A DNA stretch of 45,191 nucleotides from Desulforhopalus singaporensis (GTDB lineage Bacteria > Desulfobacterota > Desulfobulbia > Desulfobulbales > Desulfocapsaceae), in assembly GCF_900104445.1 (NCBI RefSeq), contig NZ_FNJI01000035.1:1-45191 (forward strand). The letters run 5' to 3'. Of this stretch, positions 26,398 through 34,383 are shown one piece after another. The notes beneath the pieces were generated by a model that had not been told where the DNA came from, made no database searches, and worked only from the letters and a program-made list of their open reading frames with translations. Made by a program: the position numbers and the translations under genes. Numbering within the stretch: the first letter of the stretch is position 1; the number at the start of each line of letters is the position of its first letter.

Positions 26398-26915
26398 GAA
26401 GCAGCCTCTCTTTCATTTTTGGCCCTGATAAGTTCTTTTTCTACCACCGGTGAGAAACAGGAAAAAAAGACCGTGGTGATAGCATCATTATTTTCAAGAA
26501 ACCTGATAACCTCATCCATTGCTATGTCACAGGCCGTGGCAACGGGAAAGCCGTAAGCACCGCAACTGATGGCGGGAAAAGCGATGGTCTTCACGCCGTT
26601 TTTGGCACCGCACTCCAGGCTCTTGCGGTAGCATGACGCAAGCAGTGATCTTTCATTTTTGCCGCCACCCTGCCATATCGGACCGACGGTATGGATCACA
26701 AATTTTGCCGGTAGATTGTAACCGCCCGTGATCTTGGCTTCACCGGTAGGGCAGCCGTGCAACTGTCTGCATTCTTCGAGCAGTTCCGGTCCAGCTGCAC
26801 TGTGTATGGCGCCATCGACACCACCGCCGCCCAACAGGGTGCTGTTTGCCGCGTTGACAATCGCATCCACCTTTAGCCTGGTTATGTCTGTGCTCACTAT
26901 CTGAATACGTTCCAT
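26394..26915 (-). CDS. Macrodomain protein, O-acetyl-ADP-ribose deacetylase-like (YmdB type)
   Basis: 173 aa cytoplasmic macrodomain. ATG 26915 is preferred over GTG 26924 since AGAGG lies at the right distance only for the ATG. The ADP-ribose binding loop is complete: [20 protein letters not shown] (20-39), with the catalytic Asn and Asp of YmdB-type hydrolases, then [10 protein letters not shown] and [13 protein letters not shown] (112-124). Such enzymes remove acetyl or ADP-ribosyl groups. It is expressed with the 68-aa protein. Confidence 0.93.
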   Translation of the reverse strand: MERIQIVSTDITRLKVDAIVNAANSTLLGGGGVDGAIHSAAGPELLEECRQLHGCPTGEAKITGGYNLPAKFVIHTVGPIWQGGGKNERSLLASCYRKSLECGAKNGVKTIAFPAISCGAYGFPVATACDIAMDEVIRFLENNDAITTVFFSCFSPVVEKELIRAKNEREAAS

Positions 26916-27228
26916 GGACACCACCTCTTGCCGTAAATTTATAAATGACTATGCTAAGTTTTTACAGTTTGATAGTCGGCTGGTATTTGCCACTAGTAAA
27001 GAATTCTTTTATATCAATACTTTTAAGTATCTTATATCCGAGATCAAGCGGCTTGTCCGCCATCCGGTGTTGGCGACCGGTTCTGTGAGGGGCCAGCCCA
27101 GTCAACTCAACAGCGCGAAAAACTTTTCTTTAATCGGGGCAGCTGATCTGGCTCCCAAGGACCATTACCGGTTGCGAGTCATTTTTACGTCGGGCTTGGG
27201 TAACGCGAGCGCGGGGAAGTGAAGGGGA
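26916..27228. other. 313-bp gap with no supported gene
   Basis: Lies between the divergently read macrodomain start and the 3' end of the next minus-strand gene. The left part is AT-rich and would carry the macrodomain promoter. A 102-codon open frame here on the plus strand has no ribosome site and no protein-like composition. Confidence 0.5.
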
Positions 27229-27813
27229 TCAGGGAAAGATGTCTGCAGCCTGTCTGTGCCTGATCTTCTTGACGCAGTCCTGCATTGACCTTATCACAGT
27301 CTTGAATGTGTCCTGCTCGCCGGGGATATGGGAAATCAGGGATCGGTTGAAATCGGCTTCGACCCGATTGAGTTTTTTCAACTCGACCAGGTACGTTGAT
27401 TTTTTCCCGTGAGCCGATCGCACCAGCTCCTCATAGCTGTCGCCTTCAGCCTTGAGCAACAACAAAAAGTGTGCAGCCAGTTGATCGAGCCATGCACGAT
27501 ATTGTTGCTGCACTGCGGTCGGGGTGCTGCTCAACTCGATGACGCTTTCCAGGTTTACGGGCTTGTTGGCGGCAACCGATTCCACCACCGCATCAAGAGT
27601 CCTCTGTCTCGTGACGAGAAAATTGCTGCTGAAGTCCTGCAACCCGTTTCGGTACCGCTTGAGCTGAAAATAATAAAAGACGAAAAAGATAGGGATCAGG
27701 ATCATCCACAGCGCCAGTTGCGGTTTGTCGATGATCTCCCCGGCCACCTGCTTGGCAAAATCCTGTTCGTGACCGAGGATGAGCTCCTTTTTGCGGTCTA
27801 GTTCAGTACCCAT
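27229..27813 (-). CDS. Membrane-anchored protein of unknown function (YeiH-associated, larger)
   Basis: 194 aa with one membrane span (LALWMILIPIFFVFYYF, about 33-49) and a mostly helical, charged domain after it (about 55-190) rich in Leu, Glu, Lys and Arg, suggestive of long helices. It lies 6 bp after the 114-aa gene and downstream of the YeiH-like transporter on the same strand, so it probably serves that system. I recall similar short helical membrane proteins beside such transporters in Desulfobacterota, but no function is established to my knowledge. Ribosome site not evident; translational coupling is likely. Confidence 0.78.
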   Translation of the reverse strand: MGTELDRKKELILGHEQDFAKQVAGEIIDKPQLALWMILIPIFFVFYYFQLKRYRNGLQDFSSNFLVTRQRTLDAVVESVAANKPVNLESVIELSSTPTAVQQQYRAWLDQLAAHFLLLLKAEGDSYEELVRSAHGKKSTYLVELKKLNRVEADFNRSLISHIPGEQDTFKTVIRSMQDCVKKIRHRQAADIFP

Positions 27814-27819
27814 GGTTGA

Positions 27820-28164
27820 TCATTGGGGCAGGGCACGCAGGCCGAAATAGAGGATGAGCAGGCAGATGACGATTCCCGAAATAAGCGGTAAGGTCAGTCC
27901 GTAGTGCTCAGGTGCCAGCAGCTGCAGGGTCTGTGTCAGGTATTGCTGCCCTGTATAAGACCCTTCAATTTCGGTATAGTAATACGCGCCGGCATCGATA
28001 CCGTTCTCCTCGATCACCTGGACGATTTTATTCATGCCGTAAATATACTTCATGAGCCAGGGCCCGATGAAGACCCCGAAACAATATATGAACAGGCAGA
28101 CCGAGAACAGTACAGTCCAGGATTTAAAGCGGCTCTTTCGCGGCTTTTTGCGATGTGTCTTCAT
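27820..28164 (-). CDS. Small two-span membrane protein (YeiH-associated)
   Basis: 114 aa with a basic N-terminus (KTHRKKPRKSRFK), a first span (TVLFSVCLFIYCFGVFIG), a periplasmic segment of about 50 residues (with KIVQVIEENGIDAGAYYYTE) and a second span (LPLISGIVICLLILYFGL). The layout suggests an accessory subunit of the transporter encoded upstream. The start has no obvious ribosome site. No family recognised. Confidence 0.75.
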   Translation of the reverse strand: MKTHRKKPRKSRFKSWTVLFSVCLFIYCFGVFIGPWLMKYIYGMNKIVQVIEENGIDAGAYYYTEIEGSYTGQQYLTQTLQLLAPEHYGLTLPLISGIVICLLILYFGLRALPQ

Positions 28165-28197
28165 TGCGTTGAGACCGGTGAATACTTTTTTTGATAA

Positions 28198-28240
28198 TGG
28201 GTCCTCTTTACCCCAAATCCATCACCGGCAAGAGGACCCA
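28198..28240 (-). repeat. Hairpin between the YeiH-like gene and its small membrane partners
   Basis: Perfect 11-bp arms TGGGTCCTCTT and AAGAGGACCCA around a 21-base loop, starting 6 bp after the transporter stop. On the minus strand it is followed by an A-run, not a T-run, so it is more likely a processing or mRNA-stabilising hairpin that lowers expression of the downstream genes than a full terminator. Confidence 0.6.
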
Positions 28241-28246
28241 TGAGTG

Positions 28247-30010
28247 TTAAATCGTTGCTGTTAATTCAGGAAATACCACATAGAACATGATGTAGGCAAC
28301 GATCAGCGTCAGACAGAGGTTGAATGACTGGCCGAAAACATAAAGAATCAAAGGTTTTCCGCCGACAAAATGTTCTCTGAGTTCACGGAAGTTGGTTGCC
28401 AGCCCAATGCTTACGAACGACAAACAGAAGAACCAGCCCCTGAACAGGTCTCCCATTCCCTTGACCACACCCTGGTCTATCATCGCCGGGCCGAGACCAC
28501 TGACCTGGTTGTTGAGCGAACTATAGAGCAGAGAAAAGATGATCGACGCGGCGATGAACCCGAGCACGAACTTGGGAAAACGATACCAGATTTCAATGGC
28601 GCCAACCGTACGGCCGGTCTCCTGGATCTCAACCCTGGTAGTGAAATAGATCGCTACGCAGAATGCAATAACGCCAATAAGGACGTTCTGGATCATTTTG
28701 ATGGTTGCGGCAACATAAAGAGCCTTTTCCCCGAGAAATGCGCCTGCCGCCGCTACCGCACCGGTTGCATCGATGGTTCCGCCCATCCAGGCGCCGCCCA
28801 GGATGAGCTGCTTGTCGACCGGAAAGGTGGATTTGATTATGGCGGGCATAACTATCATCATAATCGAGGTGAAAACCAGGGACAGGCCGACCGCCAGGGT
28901 CAACTCCTCCTTCTTGGCCTTGCAGGCCGCCGCAGTGGCGATCGCCGCGCTCACTCCGCACACGCTCATGTCGGAGCAGATCGTGGCGTTGAGCCGCTTG
29001 GAAGGTATCCGGACAATCTTCTGGCCGACCCAGTAGGTAACCAGCCACACCGTCGGGGTGACGACCCACGCTACGAAGATACCTGCTGTCCCGATGGTAA
29101 TTATCTTTTCAAACAGAATTCCGGCACCTAGCAGCACCAGACCGGTCTTGATATAATACTCTGTCTGTACCGCAGGCTTAGCCCATTCGGGTGTGCCGAC
29201 CGTGTTGGAGATCAACATACCGAAAAATATTGCCCAGAATGCGTAGCCGATACCGTAGGCTTTCATGGTCGCCTGCGAACTGGCGACGTAAGCCAGTATG
29301 GTAATGAGAAAGACAAAGATGAAGCCGACGACAAACTCCTTGAACGGCTGCCCCATTGCTGCTGTACCGATGCCGAAAAAGAGAGCAAAACAGATGCCGA
29401 GCATGATTAGCCAACCAATCTGATTATACGGCTTGGCCTTGGTTTTGCCTTTTGCTTTACTTGCCGCAAGCCAAGCGTTTCGCCAGTTCGCAATCGATTG
29501 CTTGGCTTCTTCATTGAGCGCTGCATCGCTAAATCCTGCAGCCTCGGCGGCTGCTTCGGCAGCCTGTGCGACAGCCAGGGCCTCTTGCTCGGCCGCATGA
29601 GCCTTTTCATACTTGGGCATTGCAGCCGCGTTTTTGGCATCGGCCGCCGTCTCGCTCATGATAAATGCGTCCACGGGGTTAGATTTCCAGCCGTGGGGCT
29701 TCTTGGAAAAGGTGGATAACCATTTGCCTATTGATGTACTTTTGACTTTAACATCATTTTTGGCATCATTGAGTTGATACCAGCCAATGGTCCTGAACTT
29801 GTCGGTTTTCTGGGCATCGGCTAAATATTTTCCTTCTATTTCCGTAAGCTTTCCATGCATCTGCGATGTATGCGGGAAATAGACTATAATACCCATCAGC
29901 AGGAGAAAGAAGCCCAGCCATACCGCCCACCAGTCTTCCTTTTTCCACAGTTCGGACCATTCCCATTTGCCAACGTCAACAACTACTTGATCACCTTGTT
30001 GCTCTGCCAT
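28247..30010 (-). CDS. YeiH-family putative anion (sulfate) exporter with long N-terminal extension
   Basis: 587 aa inner-membrane protein; ATG with GGAGG five bases upstream. The C-terminal 350 residues carry the YeiH-type core with repeated spans, including [40 protein letters not shown] and [21 protein letters not shown]. coli YeiH is about 350 aa; here a first span ([17 protein letters not shown], about 29-45) is followed by a soluble stretch of roughly 130 residues, partly Ala/Glu-rich and helical, before the core. Family members of this longer type occur near sulfonate and sulfite metabolism genes, hence the sulfate-exporter label, but transport has not been shown for most of them. Followed by two small membrane-protein genes. 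Confidence 0.88.
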   Translation of the reverse strand: MAEQQGDQVVVDVGKWEWSELWKKEDWWAVWLGFFLLLMGIIVYFPHTSQMHGKLTEIEGKYLADAQKTDKFRTIGWYQLNDAKNDVKVKSTSIGKWLSTFSKKPHGWKSNPVDAFIMSETAADAKNAAAMPKYEKAHAAEQEALAVAQAAEAAAEAAGFSDAALNEEAKQSIANWRNAWLAASKAKGKTKAKPYNQIGWLIMLGICFALFFGIGTAAMGQPFKEFVVGFIFVFLITILAYVASSQATMKAYGIGYAFWAIFFGMLISNTVGTPEWAKPAVQTEYYIKTGLVLLGAGILFEKIITIGTAGIFVAWVVTPTVWLVTYWVGQKIVRIPSKRLNATICSDMSVCGVSAAIATAAACKAKKEELTLAVGLSLVFTSIMMIVMPAIIKSTFPVDKQLILGGAWMGGTIDATGAVAAAGAFLGEKALYVAATIKMIQNVLIGVIAFCVAIYFTTRVEIQETGRTVGAIEIWYRFPKFVLGFIAASIIFSLLYSSLNNQVSGLGPAMIDQGVVKGMGDLFRGWFFCLSFVSIGLATNFRELREHFVGGKPLILYVFGQSFNLCLTLIVAYIMFYVVFPELTATI

Positions 30011-30632
30011 AGCGCCTCCTCAGTAAAGAAGTGATATTGATCGGATTTCAACTAAAAGAAAGCACACGCACTCCCAGCCACAAAAAAACATCCACTGTAT
30101 ATTCGATATCATATCGGCAGGTTCGAGTCCATTTAAATGTTATTTCCCGCTCAATTAAATTGATAAATTATTTATCTTGACTGACTAGTGACGTTTGATT
30201 TTTATAGTAGTACCGGTTCAGAGGTGTCCTGGGGAAAAGATGTAAGGAATGCCCGAAAAATAACAGGAACCATAACCTGCACTTCAACCTTGGCGCCATG
30301 AAAGCTCCCTGATACAAATCTGCAAGAGATCGCTTTTCTGGCCACCCCTGTGTTTGGCCGGGTATGGTGTTGTTAATCGTATATATTTCCAAACGTTAAG
30401 TGTGTTGTGTCATGAATCGCATTTACCGTCAGTTATTTTGTAATTTATTTTATAAAATAACTGACGGTAAATGACAAACAGAGTTATAGTAATTCGTCAA
30501 CTCTGCGGAGTTGGCATCAGACGTATAGCTTTAAATTCCAACCCTGCCAGGGTTTTGTATCCCAGGGGCGGCTTGACGCCTTGGAGACGTCACCGGTCAG
30601 GAGTTTCATGGTGGTGAGGATATACCCATGAC
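30011..30632. other. 622-bp intergenic region with a large inverted repeat
   Basis: Holds the upstream region of the YeiH-like gene at its left end and a 54-bp inverted repeat at 30420-30473 (listed separately). No gene with a convincing start or composition was found. Confidence 0.5.
30420..30473. repeat. Perfect 20-bp-arm inverted repeat
   Basis: Arms at 30420-30439 and 30454-30473 (CATTTACCGTCAGTTATTTT and its exact complement) are separated by 14 AT-rich bases; three more pairs could form inside. It is not close to a gene end: the nearest genes start 410 bp to the left and 160 bp to the right. Candidates are a recombination or mobile-element relic, a regulator site or a transcript hairpin. 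Confidence 0.85.
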
Positions 30633-31157
30633 ATGAAAAAAAGTATCCTGTCCCGCTTAGACCAATGGAATCCGGTAAGCATTCGGCCTGATAATGGTAC
30701 GATGGATGGAGCAGGCATAGTCCTGAACCAGAAAAGGGGGTATGTCTGCTCGGTGGACCGGGGGCAAAACCTCTTGACCAAGGTAATCGAGACGTCTCTG
30801 GATACTGATCTTCTCCGGGCGGGGGACGAATCCTGTTTTTCGGTGATACCATCACAGATTTTTAAAGGAAATTCACAAACTCCAGTGGTTCACCACCTGG
30901 TGCTGAGTACTCGTTCTTTTGCTACCGTCGATGAAGTCCGGTCTCAACTTGACGGCATTATCTACAAGGAAATGAAAGATTTTTCCGTTTCCCAGGGGAT
31001 GAATTTTGACCCGGCCTTTTCAGACCACTCCCTTTGTAAAATGACTGTCATCGTTTGCAAATGCGAGAGTGGCAATATCTCGGTTCCTGTTATCGAGCTT
31101 GATGCCCCGGTCATCAAGCATCGTCTTGTGCAAGAAGTGAGAAAGCACAGCGTATAG
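30633..31157 (+). CDS. Hypothetical protein, weakly supported
   Basis: 174 aa, no export signal or recognised domain. The second half has a protein-like pattern: hydrophobic strands HHLVLSTRS and MTVIVCKCESG around a helix VDEVRSQLDGIIYKEMK. The first 45 residues are less convincing and the ribosome site (GAGG 13 bases upstream) is poor, so the true start may be further in. An overlapping minus-strand frame exists but is proline- and tryptophan-rich and unconvincing. Confidence 0.45.
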   Translation: MKKSILSRLDQWNPVSIRPDNGTMDGAGIVLNQKRGYVCSVDRGQNLLTKVIETSLDTDLLRAGDESCFSVIPSQIFKGNSQTPVVHHLVLSTRSFATVDEVRSQLDGIIYKEMKDFSVSQGMNFDPAFSDHSLCKMTVIVCKCESGNISVPVIELDAPVIKHRLVQEVRKHSV

Positions 31158-31381
31158 CAGGACGGATCGGTGCTCGATTTTGCTGGGTGCGAGAAAAATC
31201 TCATATCTTCAGGTGGCGGATAGATAACATTACATAGTCAATGGTAACTTGTTATATTTATAAGCTCTTTGGTTGTTGATTCAGGTTTGGATATCCGCCG
31301 GATTGCCATATGAGATAACTGGACGTTTTTTATACTTCGTCCCCTGTAAATTCCATATATGTTTTTTGCTTCCAAGAATGA

Positions 31382-32638
31382 TTATTTTACAAACAGAGAT
31401 CTCAGGGTCGCGATGATTTTTTCTCTTTCAAAAGGAGTGTCCTCTATATTTGATCCGATATCGTTGAGAATTAATTCCAGATCATTCCAGTGAGCATATT
31501 TTTTGTATTTGTCTTGACGATGAATGCCCATTAACTCAGCAATAAGATTTACATAATTGACAACTTCAATATCAAGTCCAGTTGCTTTGGATGCAAAGGT
31601 TTGGTTGCAATAATGACAGATCGTAACCATTTGCTTAGCCCCGGTTTGTTTTGCTTCCCGTAGCCTGTACGATTGGATTTGTGAACAACTGTCAGGGAAC
31701 CAGCAAGCGGCTCCGCTGCCACAACATAGCGTATTGGCACCATGATGCTCCATTTCTTTTAGCTCGACATTGGGCAGTTGTGAAAGTACCTGTCGTGGTC
31801 CGTCCGGGTCTGTTCCTGTATAGGCTGATTTACACGGTTCGTGAAGTGTCAGGATTTTATCGGCTGAGTCTTCAGCCAGCGGTAGCTTCTTAATATTTCC
31901 CGCCAAATATTGAGGAAAAGAAATGACCTTGAACTGCACATCTGTTGAGGAAGCTATGTATTTGTGGAACCGGCAATGACAGGTGGGGCACCATAGGATT
32001 ATGGCTTTCGGATTGTAACCGCACAGCTTGGCTATGAGTTTATCTGCAGTAAGGCTTCCCTGTTGCTGCAGCCCGAAGAACAATTGGTTGTCACCGCAAC
32101 AATTATCAAGTCCCGGAAGGAATGCATATGAGTCGCCTATGTAATCCATGATATCCAGCGCATTCAGTATTTTTTCCGGCTGGAAGTATACATTGCAGCC
32201 TGGGAAAAAGACATATTCCACCTCCTGTTTCGGGGAGGTGGTCGTGATGCGCTGGTATTCGTTTTCCGAAACCTGTACACGGGCAATTATCCGCTGGGGA
32301 CTTTCAGCCCCCTGACTGTCACTAAAATGAGATGGTGCCATGCCTTGGGAGATAAACACTCCTTTTATCAGTTCATTTATCAACATGGGATTGAGGTCTT
32401 GGGGACAGACATCCGTTGTGCATCTGAAACATTCCATACAGGCAAATGCTTTTGTGTAGGCTAAATGGTTAAAGGTCCCATTTTCAACGCTGTCAAAAAC
32501 GGCTTCCTGGATTTTTGGCGCTGGTTCTTTTAAATCTGTATAGGGTAATATCGGACAGTTATCTGCGCAAACACCACATTGAATACATTGATCAAGAAAT
32601 TTTACCCTCTCTTTTTTGTAGTATTCCAGGATAGCCAT
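31382..32638 (-). CDS. Fe-S oxidoreductase, HdrD/GlpC-like (two 4Fe-4S sites, two CCG domains)
   Basis: 418 aa from the ATG at 32638 (GGGGGAAG upstream; an in-frame ATG seven codons earlier lacks a site). N-terminal ferredoxin-type motifs CIQCGVCADNCP (Cys18/21/24/28) and CMECFRCTTDVCP (Cys67/70/73/78) are followed by two cysteine-rich CCG modules: PGCNVYF with NCCGDNQLF, and HEPCKSAYTG with LCCGSGAACWF. This is the layout of the catalytic HdrD subunit and of GlpC-type subunits, which pass electrons to a quinone, disulfide or dehydrogenase partner. No membrane segment and no adjacent dehydrogenase or cytochrome, so the partner is encoded elsewhere. Confidence 0.9.
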   Translation of the reverse strand: MAILEYYKKERVKFLDQCIQCGVCADNCPILPYTDLKEPAPKIQEAVFDSVENGTFNHLAYTKAFACMECFRCTTDVCPQDLNPMLINELIKGVFISQGMAPSHFSDSQGAESPQRIIARVQVSENEYQRITTTSPKQEVEYVFFPGCNVYFQPEKILNALDIMDYIGDSYAFLPGLDNCCGDNQLFFGLQQQGSLTADKLIAKLCGYNPKAIILWCPTCHCRFHKYIASSTDVQFKVISFPQYLAGNIKKLPLAEDSADKILTLHEPCKSAYTGTDPDGPRQVLSQLPNVELKEMEHHGANTLCCGSGAACWFPDSCSQIQSYRLREAKQTGAKQMVTICHYCNQTFASKATGLDIEVVNYVNLIAELMGIHRQDKYKKYAHWNDLELILNDIGSNIEDTPFEREKIIATLRSLFVK

Positions 32639-33200
32639 TTTATTCTTCCCCCATTTCAAAATGGTTAAATGTCACTTTGCTGATATTGTCCAGATATTGA
32701 AACAAAAAACGGTGGCGTCGGACTTCTGTATACTAATCCAGTTTGTTCGTATTACAATAACTGTCAAGCGGGAAAAACTGCCAGGAAAACAGGAGGGCTG
32801 GAATAAATAGTTGGCAACGCTATGTCGAGGTCGGCGCTGTCATTCGTTTGCTTATTCTAACAACTTGCAAAGATAGTCATGACATAATGAGATAGTTTAT
32901 AGTATGTTATGTGGTGTTGATGGAGCAATATTTCTAAACACATGCCAATTAATAAAGGAAATTGGCATTCTGGAGAATCCGTTACATTGCGGAGATTGAA
33001 GATTCCATGGAATTACTTGTTAATGTCGACCGCTGGGGCGCCATGAATCGCGGTAACTACTTTATCAAACCCTTTGTGTCGTTCTACGAGAGTGAACATG
33101 GAATTTGACCAAGGTATCATGCACAGCGCAGTCAGGCAAAGCTTGCTTAGCGGGTACATGGCGTTGGTCGGCACCGTGATTATGCACTATATGTGAAAAT
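32639..33200. other. 562-bp gap with short repeats, no gene
   Basis: No supported gene. It contains CGCCATGAATCG at 33039-33050, found again at 34249-34260, and TGGCGTTGGTCG at 33159-33170, found again at 33719-33730. These short repeats border the two small genes downstream and give the region a cassette-like look. Confidence 0.5.
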
Positions 33201-33689
33201 ATGATCAGGGAAGCAAAACCAGAGGACTGTGTTGCCCTGGCGGCATTGTCTATTAAAATCTGGCTCGACACATATGCTGTCGATGGTATGCGAAACGAGT
33301 ACGCAAAATATGTGCTTTCAAATTTCACCGAAGAGTATTTCATTGGGCTCCTCAGCAATGTCGACTACCGATTACTTGTAAGTGCGTGTGATGGAGTGCT
33401 GCAGGGGTTTGTAATGGTGAATCTGGACTCTTATTTTGAAACTCGGGAAAATGGTTTTGAAATTGAGAAATTGTACGTAGACGAGAAGTTTAAAGGCCAG
33501 GGGCTGGGCCGCACGCTTCTCACCGAGGTGGCCGAAAGGTTTGGTAACGTTTTTTGGCTCTATACCTGGGTAGAGAACGAGTCAAATGAGTTTTATAAAC
33601 ACCTGGGTTTCCGCCGGATCGGTGGCTTAACGTTTGATTTTAAAGGCCATACCATAGCAAACCATGTTTATAAGCGAAACCAGACATGA
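33201..33689 (+). CDS. GNAT-family N-acetyltransferase
   Basis: 162 aa cytoplasmic acetyl-CoA-dependent transferase. The order of elements is typical: N-terminal IREAKPEDCVALAALS, then IEKLYVDEKFKGQGLGRTLL (about 91-110) with the Q-x-x-G-x-G pyrophosphate loop, and the C-terminal NEFYKHLGFRRIGG motif B. Substrate unknown. No clear ribosome site before the ATG. Isolated GNAT genes like this are common in integron cassettes, and the sequence right after the stop resembles part of an attC site. Confidence 0.85.
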   Translation: MIREAKPEDCVALAALSIKIWLDTYAVDGMRNEYAKYVLSNFTEEYFIGLLSNVDYRLLVSACDGVLQGFVMVNLDSYFETRENGFEIEKLYVDEKFKGQGLGRTLLTEVAERFGNVFWLYTWVENESNEFYKHLGFRRIGGLTFDFKGHTIANHVYKRNQT

Positions 33690-33730
33690 CAAACGGATTA
33701 AGATGGGCCGCCGTCGCGTGGCGTTGGTCG
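33687..33730 (+). repeat. Possible attC half-site (integron cassette recombination site remnant)
   Basis: The bases from the GNAT stop onward (TGACAAACGGATTAAGATGG, then GCGTGGCGTT at 33716-33725) resemble, from memory, the first third of Vibrio-type attC repeats (TAACAAACG...AAGAGGGAC...AACGCGTGGCGTT). The second half of such a site and a terminal GTTRRRY core were not found before the next gene, and no integrase is in the window, so this is a remnant at best. Confidence 0.3.
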
Positions 33731-33759
33731 ATGGTGTGGTTTAACCTCAGGGAGGGATC

Positions 33760-34155
33760 ATGGACATAACACAGTTATCGTCATGTTTTTGTACAAAGAA
33801 TGTTGGTCAGTGCAGGGACTTTTACCAGAAATATCTCGGCGCCAAGATAACTTTTGACTGCGGATGGTATCTCAATATGGTCATTGGCAGCCAAGGTGCC
33901 ACCATTCAGTTTATGGAACCGCAAGGTGATATGCCTGTTTATGCCGGTGTCGGAGTAACTTTGAATTTCGCGGTCGATGATGTTGATGCAGAATATCAAC
34001 GCTTAATGGCCGCTGGGCTATCAGTAGTCATGCCGCTGGAAGATCACCCTTGGGGCGACAGGGGGTTCTCTGTCACGGATCCGATTGGAAATTCAATTTA
34101 CATTTATTCAGACCGAGAACCATCGGACGAATTTAAGCAGTACATTAAAGGTTAG
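33760..34155 (+). CDS. VOC/glyoxalase-fold protein
   Basis: 131 aa, ATG with GGGAGGG upstream. Two beta-alpha-beta-beta-beta modules are visible: FCTKNVGQCRDFYQKYLGAK to TIQFMEPQG, and VTLNFAVDDVDAEYQRLMAA to FSVTDPIGNSIYIYSD. The D-P-x-G-N-x-I-Y end is the usual VOC signature. Members bind metal and act as lyases, dioxygenases or resistance proteins that sequester drugs; which applies here cannot be told. It sits 70 bp after the GNAT gene. Confidence 0.85.
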   Translation: MDITQLSSCFCTKNVGQCRDFYQKYLGAKITFDCGWYLNMVIGSQGATIQFMEPQGDMPVYAGVGVTLNFAVDDVDAEYQRLMAAGLSVVMPLEDHPWGDRGFSVTDPIGNSIYIYSDREPSDEFKQYIKG

Positions 34156-34383
34156 CAGGAGTAAGCAGGTTTGCCCACAGTGTGCCGCTGAATCCCCGCA
34201 AAGCCTCTCTTTATTGTGCAGCGTTACCAGCGTTCATGGCGGCCGCGTCGCCATGAATCGGAGGGGCGCCCCCCCCCGCATCGTCGCTTCCGAAGAGAAA
34301 AGGGGAGTGACGGGGCACCGGACACAACAGAGTTAAACAGAGTTTGGTGCATCTCGTACACAGCGTTGGCCACCACTGTTATT

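Noticed and set aside
26914-27222. 102-codon plus-strand frame between the macrodomain gene and the next operon
   Set aside because: Starts inside the macrodomain gene start region, no ribosome site, low-complexity unconvincing protein.
30517-30855. 112-codon minus-strand frame overlapping the weak hypothetical gene at 30.6 kb
   Set aside because: Proline- and tryptophan-rich without strands or helices; the plus-strand frame is slightly better, though also weak.
33065-33358. 97-codon minus-strand frame opposite the GNAT gene
   Set aside because: Overlaps the clearly recognised acetyltransferase and has no ribosome site.
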